A stretch of 64,000 bases of DNA from Verrucomicrobiia bacterium (GTDB lineage: Bacteria; Verrucomicrobiota; Verrucomicrobiia; Limisphaerales; JADLHS01). The notes beneath the pieces are model-generated. The model made no database searches and was not told the origin of the DNA. It saw only the letters and a list, made by a program, of their open reading frames with translations. This document shows positions 63,501 through 64,000 of this stretch, in pieces; positions within the stretch are counted from its first letter, which is position 1; each line of letters opens with the position of its first letter. The stretch is taken from the NCBI GenBank assembly GCA_011525685.1, contig WYBW01000062.1:62001-126000 (forward strand), given 5' to 3'. The position numbers and the translations under genes are program-made.

Positions 63501-64000
63501 TGGAGGCGCGGAAACTTTCCGTGCAATTGCTGCTGGACCGGCAGGTCAAGGACCGCCTGGCCGCCGCGCGGTTACCGGACTTTTCCGGGCGCTACGAGAG
63601 ACTCACGTCCGGGCAATCCCCGGCCAGCGCTGAACTGCAAAAGTTGCTTCAGACCCGCCAGGCCGGGTTTGACCCCGCCACGGCCTCGGCCGGACGCGGC
63701 GCACTGGTGTTCGAGAAGAACTGCGCGGTGTGCCATCAAATGGGCGGTCAGGGCGCGGTGGTTGGTCCCCAACTCGACGGTGTCGGCACCCGCGGTCTCG
63801 AACGGTTGATCGAAGATGTGCTGGATGCGAATCGCAACGTGGACCCGGAATTCCGCGCCAGCAACGTCACCCTCAAGGACGACACGGCCTTCACCGGGTT
63901 GTTGCGGCGGGAGGAAGGCGAGGTCCTCGTTTTCGCGGACACGACCGGAAAGGAAATCGCAGTTCGCAAGAGTGAAATTGCCGAGCGCCACGAGTCGGAG
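60557..64000 (+). CDS. PVC-type membrane-bound dehydrogenase with HEAT repeats and C-terminal heme (runs off window)
   Basis: 1148 codons are visible and the frame is still open at the right edge. The signal peptide is WPILPLALALLLPAAPAQ. Residues about 50-420 form a six-bladed propeller domain (FEIQLVAAEPDIGKPMNIAF, RGRLWLTQSREYPF, FSADCHSSPVYLLLRGAYYP, VADFYNRIIGHYEVPLDHPG). HEAT repeats follow (about 440-620), then a beta-rich insert, a second HEAT block and a c-type heme at residue 1056 (CAVCH). The order matches the Pirellula/Verrucomicrobium large dehydrogenase family (TIGR02604 N-terminal, TIGR02603 heme C-terminal). It should oxidise a sugar-like or alcohol substrate in the periplasm; substrate unknown. 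Confidence 0.9.
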   Translation, partial: MQASPAPTRGPHFALRVWPILPLALALLLPAAPAQDDPFADFIRKTDPLTPAEAQLSFHLPPGFEIQLVAAEPDIGKPMNIAFDERGRLWLTQSREYPFAAATNQPGRDEIKILAEFDDSGRARRITTFADGLNIPIGIYPWQGGAIAFSIPAIYHFEDRDGDGRADQPTLLYGGQGYDLDTHGLTSGFRRGYDGWLYACHGYRNTSRIRGKDGHVITMNSGNSYRMRLDGVRVEQFTWGQVNPFGLQFDPRGDLFSADCHSSPVYLLLRGAYYPSFGKPHDGLGFGPNICAHTHGSTAIAGIALYHDDQFPPEYRGNAFLGNVMTCRLNRDSFIEQGSTPIAKEEPDFLRSDDPWFRPVDITLGPDGALYVADFYNRIIGHYEVPLDHPGRDRERGRIWRIVYRGDRKKLPLPQEFDLSKSNPAALIEKLAHANLTVRMLALDQLVDRIGQAAIPPVERLLADRSATANQRLLGLWVLHRLGALTQNHLAAAARDGDPTVRIHAMRALSESPDWTAGHRELALAGLRDADPHVQRAAADAVGRQLHSEHVRPLLDARHHASALDSALVHTIRLALRNQLQADGAFARLASLTLNDDEMRVVADVSLGIPSTEAGAFILQQIEKIAGTRELLMNYLRHAARHAPETSLAALPDAAKARFGDDADSQFLLFRAAQEGLAQRGAAIGTALQAWAGNLAENLLAPVDEARTPWVSLLLDPASQSASPWRLEQRASADGDRTAWYLSSLPAGENLTGILRSRAFAIPPQLSFFLAGHDGYPDQPLRNKNLIRLLAADNGEVLAQAAPPRNDTAQRIVWDLRQHIGRRGVLEVVDGNTGEGFAWLAVGRFEPAVLPLPARIPDPPGRRQQNAAELARTVPLPDLAPRLARLFANASGSFEARAAAANALVALDPKTFTPVLARNLDNTNQPALFREKVAVVLSELNESQAREAVLRALLIAPFRTQLKLAQALARHPAGAAALLDLVEARKLSVQLLLDRQVKDRLAAARLPDFSGRYERLTSGQSPASAELQKLLQTRQAGFDPATASAGRGALVFEKNCAVCHQMGGQGAVVGPQLDGVGTRGLERLIEDVLDANRNVDPEFRASNVTLKDDTAFTGLLRREEGEVLVFADTTGKEIAVRKSEIAERHESE

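Noticed and set aside
1..64000. CRISPR array, prophage or integrative element
   Set aside because: No regularly spaced identical repeats, cas, integrase or transposase genes were seen; the repeats present are dispersed inverted elements.

Overview
The window comes from a GC-rich member of the Verrucomicrobiota, most likely the Pedosphaera/Limisphaerales side of the phylum. This is inferred from the gene repertoire: a DUF1549/DUF1553 cytochrome next to a DUF1501 protein, a PVC-type membrane-bound dehydrogenase with HEAT repeats and a C-terminal heme, two pseudopilin-like proteins with [13 protein letters not shown] leaders, a large secreted protein with a verrucomicrobial-style C-terminal module, and many short palindromic interspersed repeats. 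I found no rRNA, tRNA, CRISPR array, phage or transposase gene. Most of the window is ordinary chromosome.

Layout. 1-374 is the 3' end of a dethiobiotin synthetase. 387-10541 (minus) is a MoxR/Bat-type operon: MoxR ATPase, DUF58 protein, a signal-peptide/one-TM protein, two vWA proteins (BatA-like and BatB-like), a TPR protein and a 1275-residue membrane-anchored protein. Each of the four promoter-proximal gaps carries its own palindromic repeat element. 10718-16124 (plus) holds glyS, an AI-2E family permease, prmC, murA and a small membrane protein. 16177-20437 (minus) is a tightly overlapping three-gene electron-transfer cassette: a double cyclic-nucleotide-binding domain fused to a four-cluster ferredoxin, a membrane protein with the H-x13-H / H-x13-H pattern of a di-heme cytochrome b, and an anchored decaheme cytochrome c. 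A tetraheme cytochrome follows at 22026-22967.

23132-30534 (minus) is a protein-quality-control run: groEL, groES, a retropepsin-like protease, dnaK, pyrE, a secreted isoaspartyl methyltransferase and an S41-like protein that has lost its catalytic Ser and Lys. 30878-34840 (plus) has a 972-residue secreted protein and a pseudopilin. 34905-37020 (minus) is a three-gene unit with an ECF sigma factor and a probable anti-sigma factor. 37753-40808 (plus) is rpsA and tyrS. 40813-46176 (minus) is a tandem pair of secreted RCC1-HEAT fusion proteins.

46370-54760 has an OPA-family transporter, an Ogt-like DNA repair protein, two tail-anchored coiled-coil proteins, hemL (with an odd in-frame insertion), an AIM24-like protein, a second pseudopilin, an HlyD-like lipoprotein and a methyltransferase. 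54857-64000 has the DUF1501/DUF1549 pair, a probable small RNA gene (promoter and terminator, no ORF), an amidohydrolase and a PVC dehydrogenase that runs off the end.

The most unusual items are the cyclic-nucleotide/ferredoxin/di-heme b/decaheme cassette, the probable ncRNA at 59305-59477, the repeat elements that fill successive gaps of the Bat operon, the RCC1-HEAT duplication and the pseudo-protease. Function calls rest on motif recognition by eye; no database search was run.
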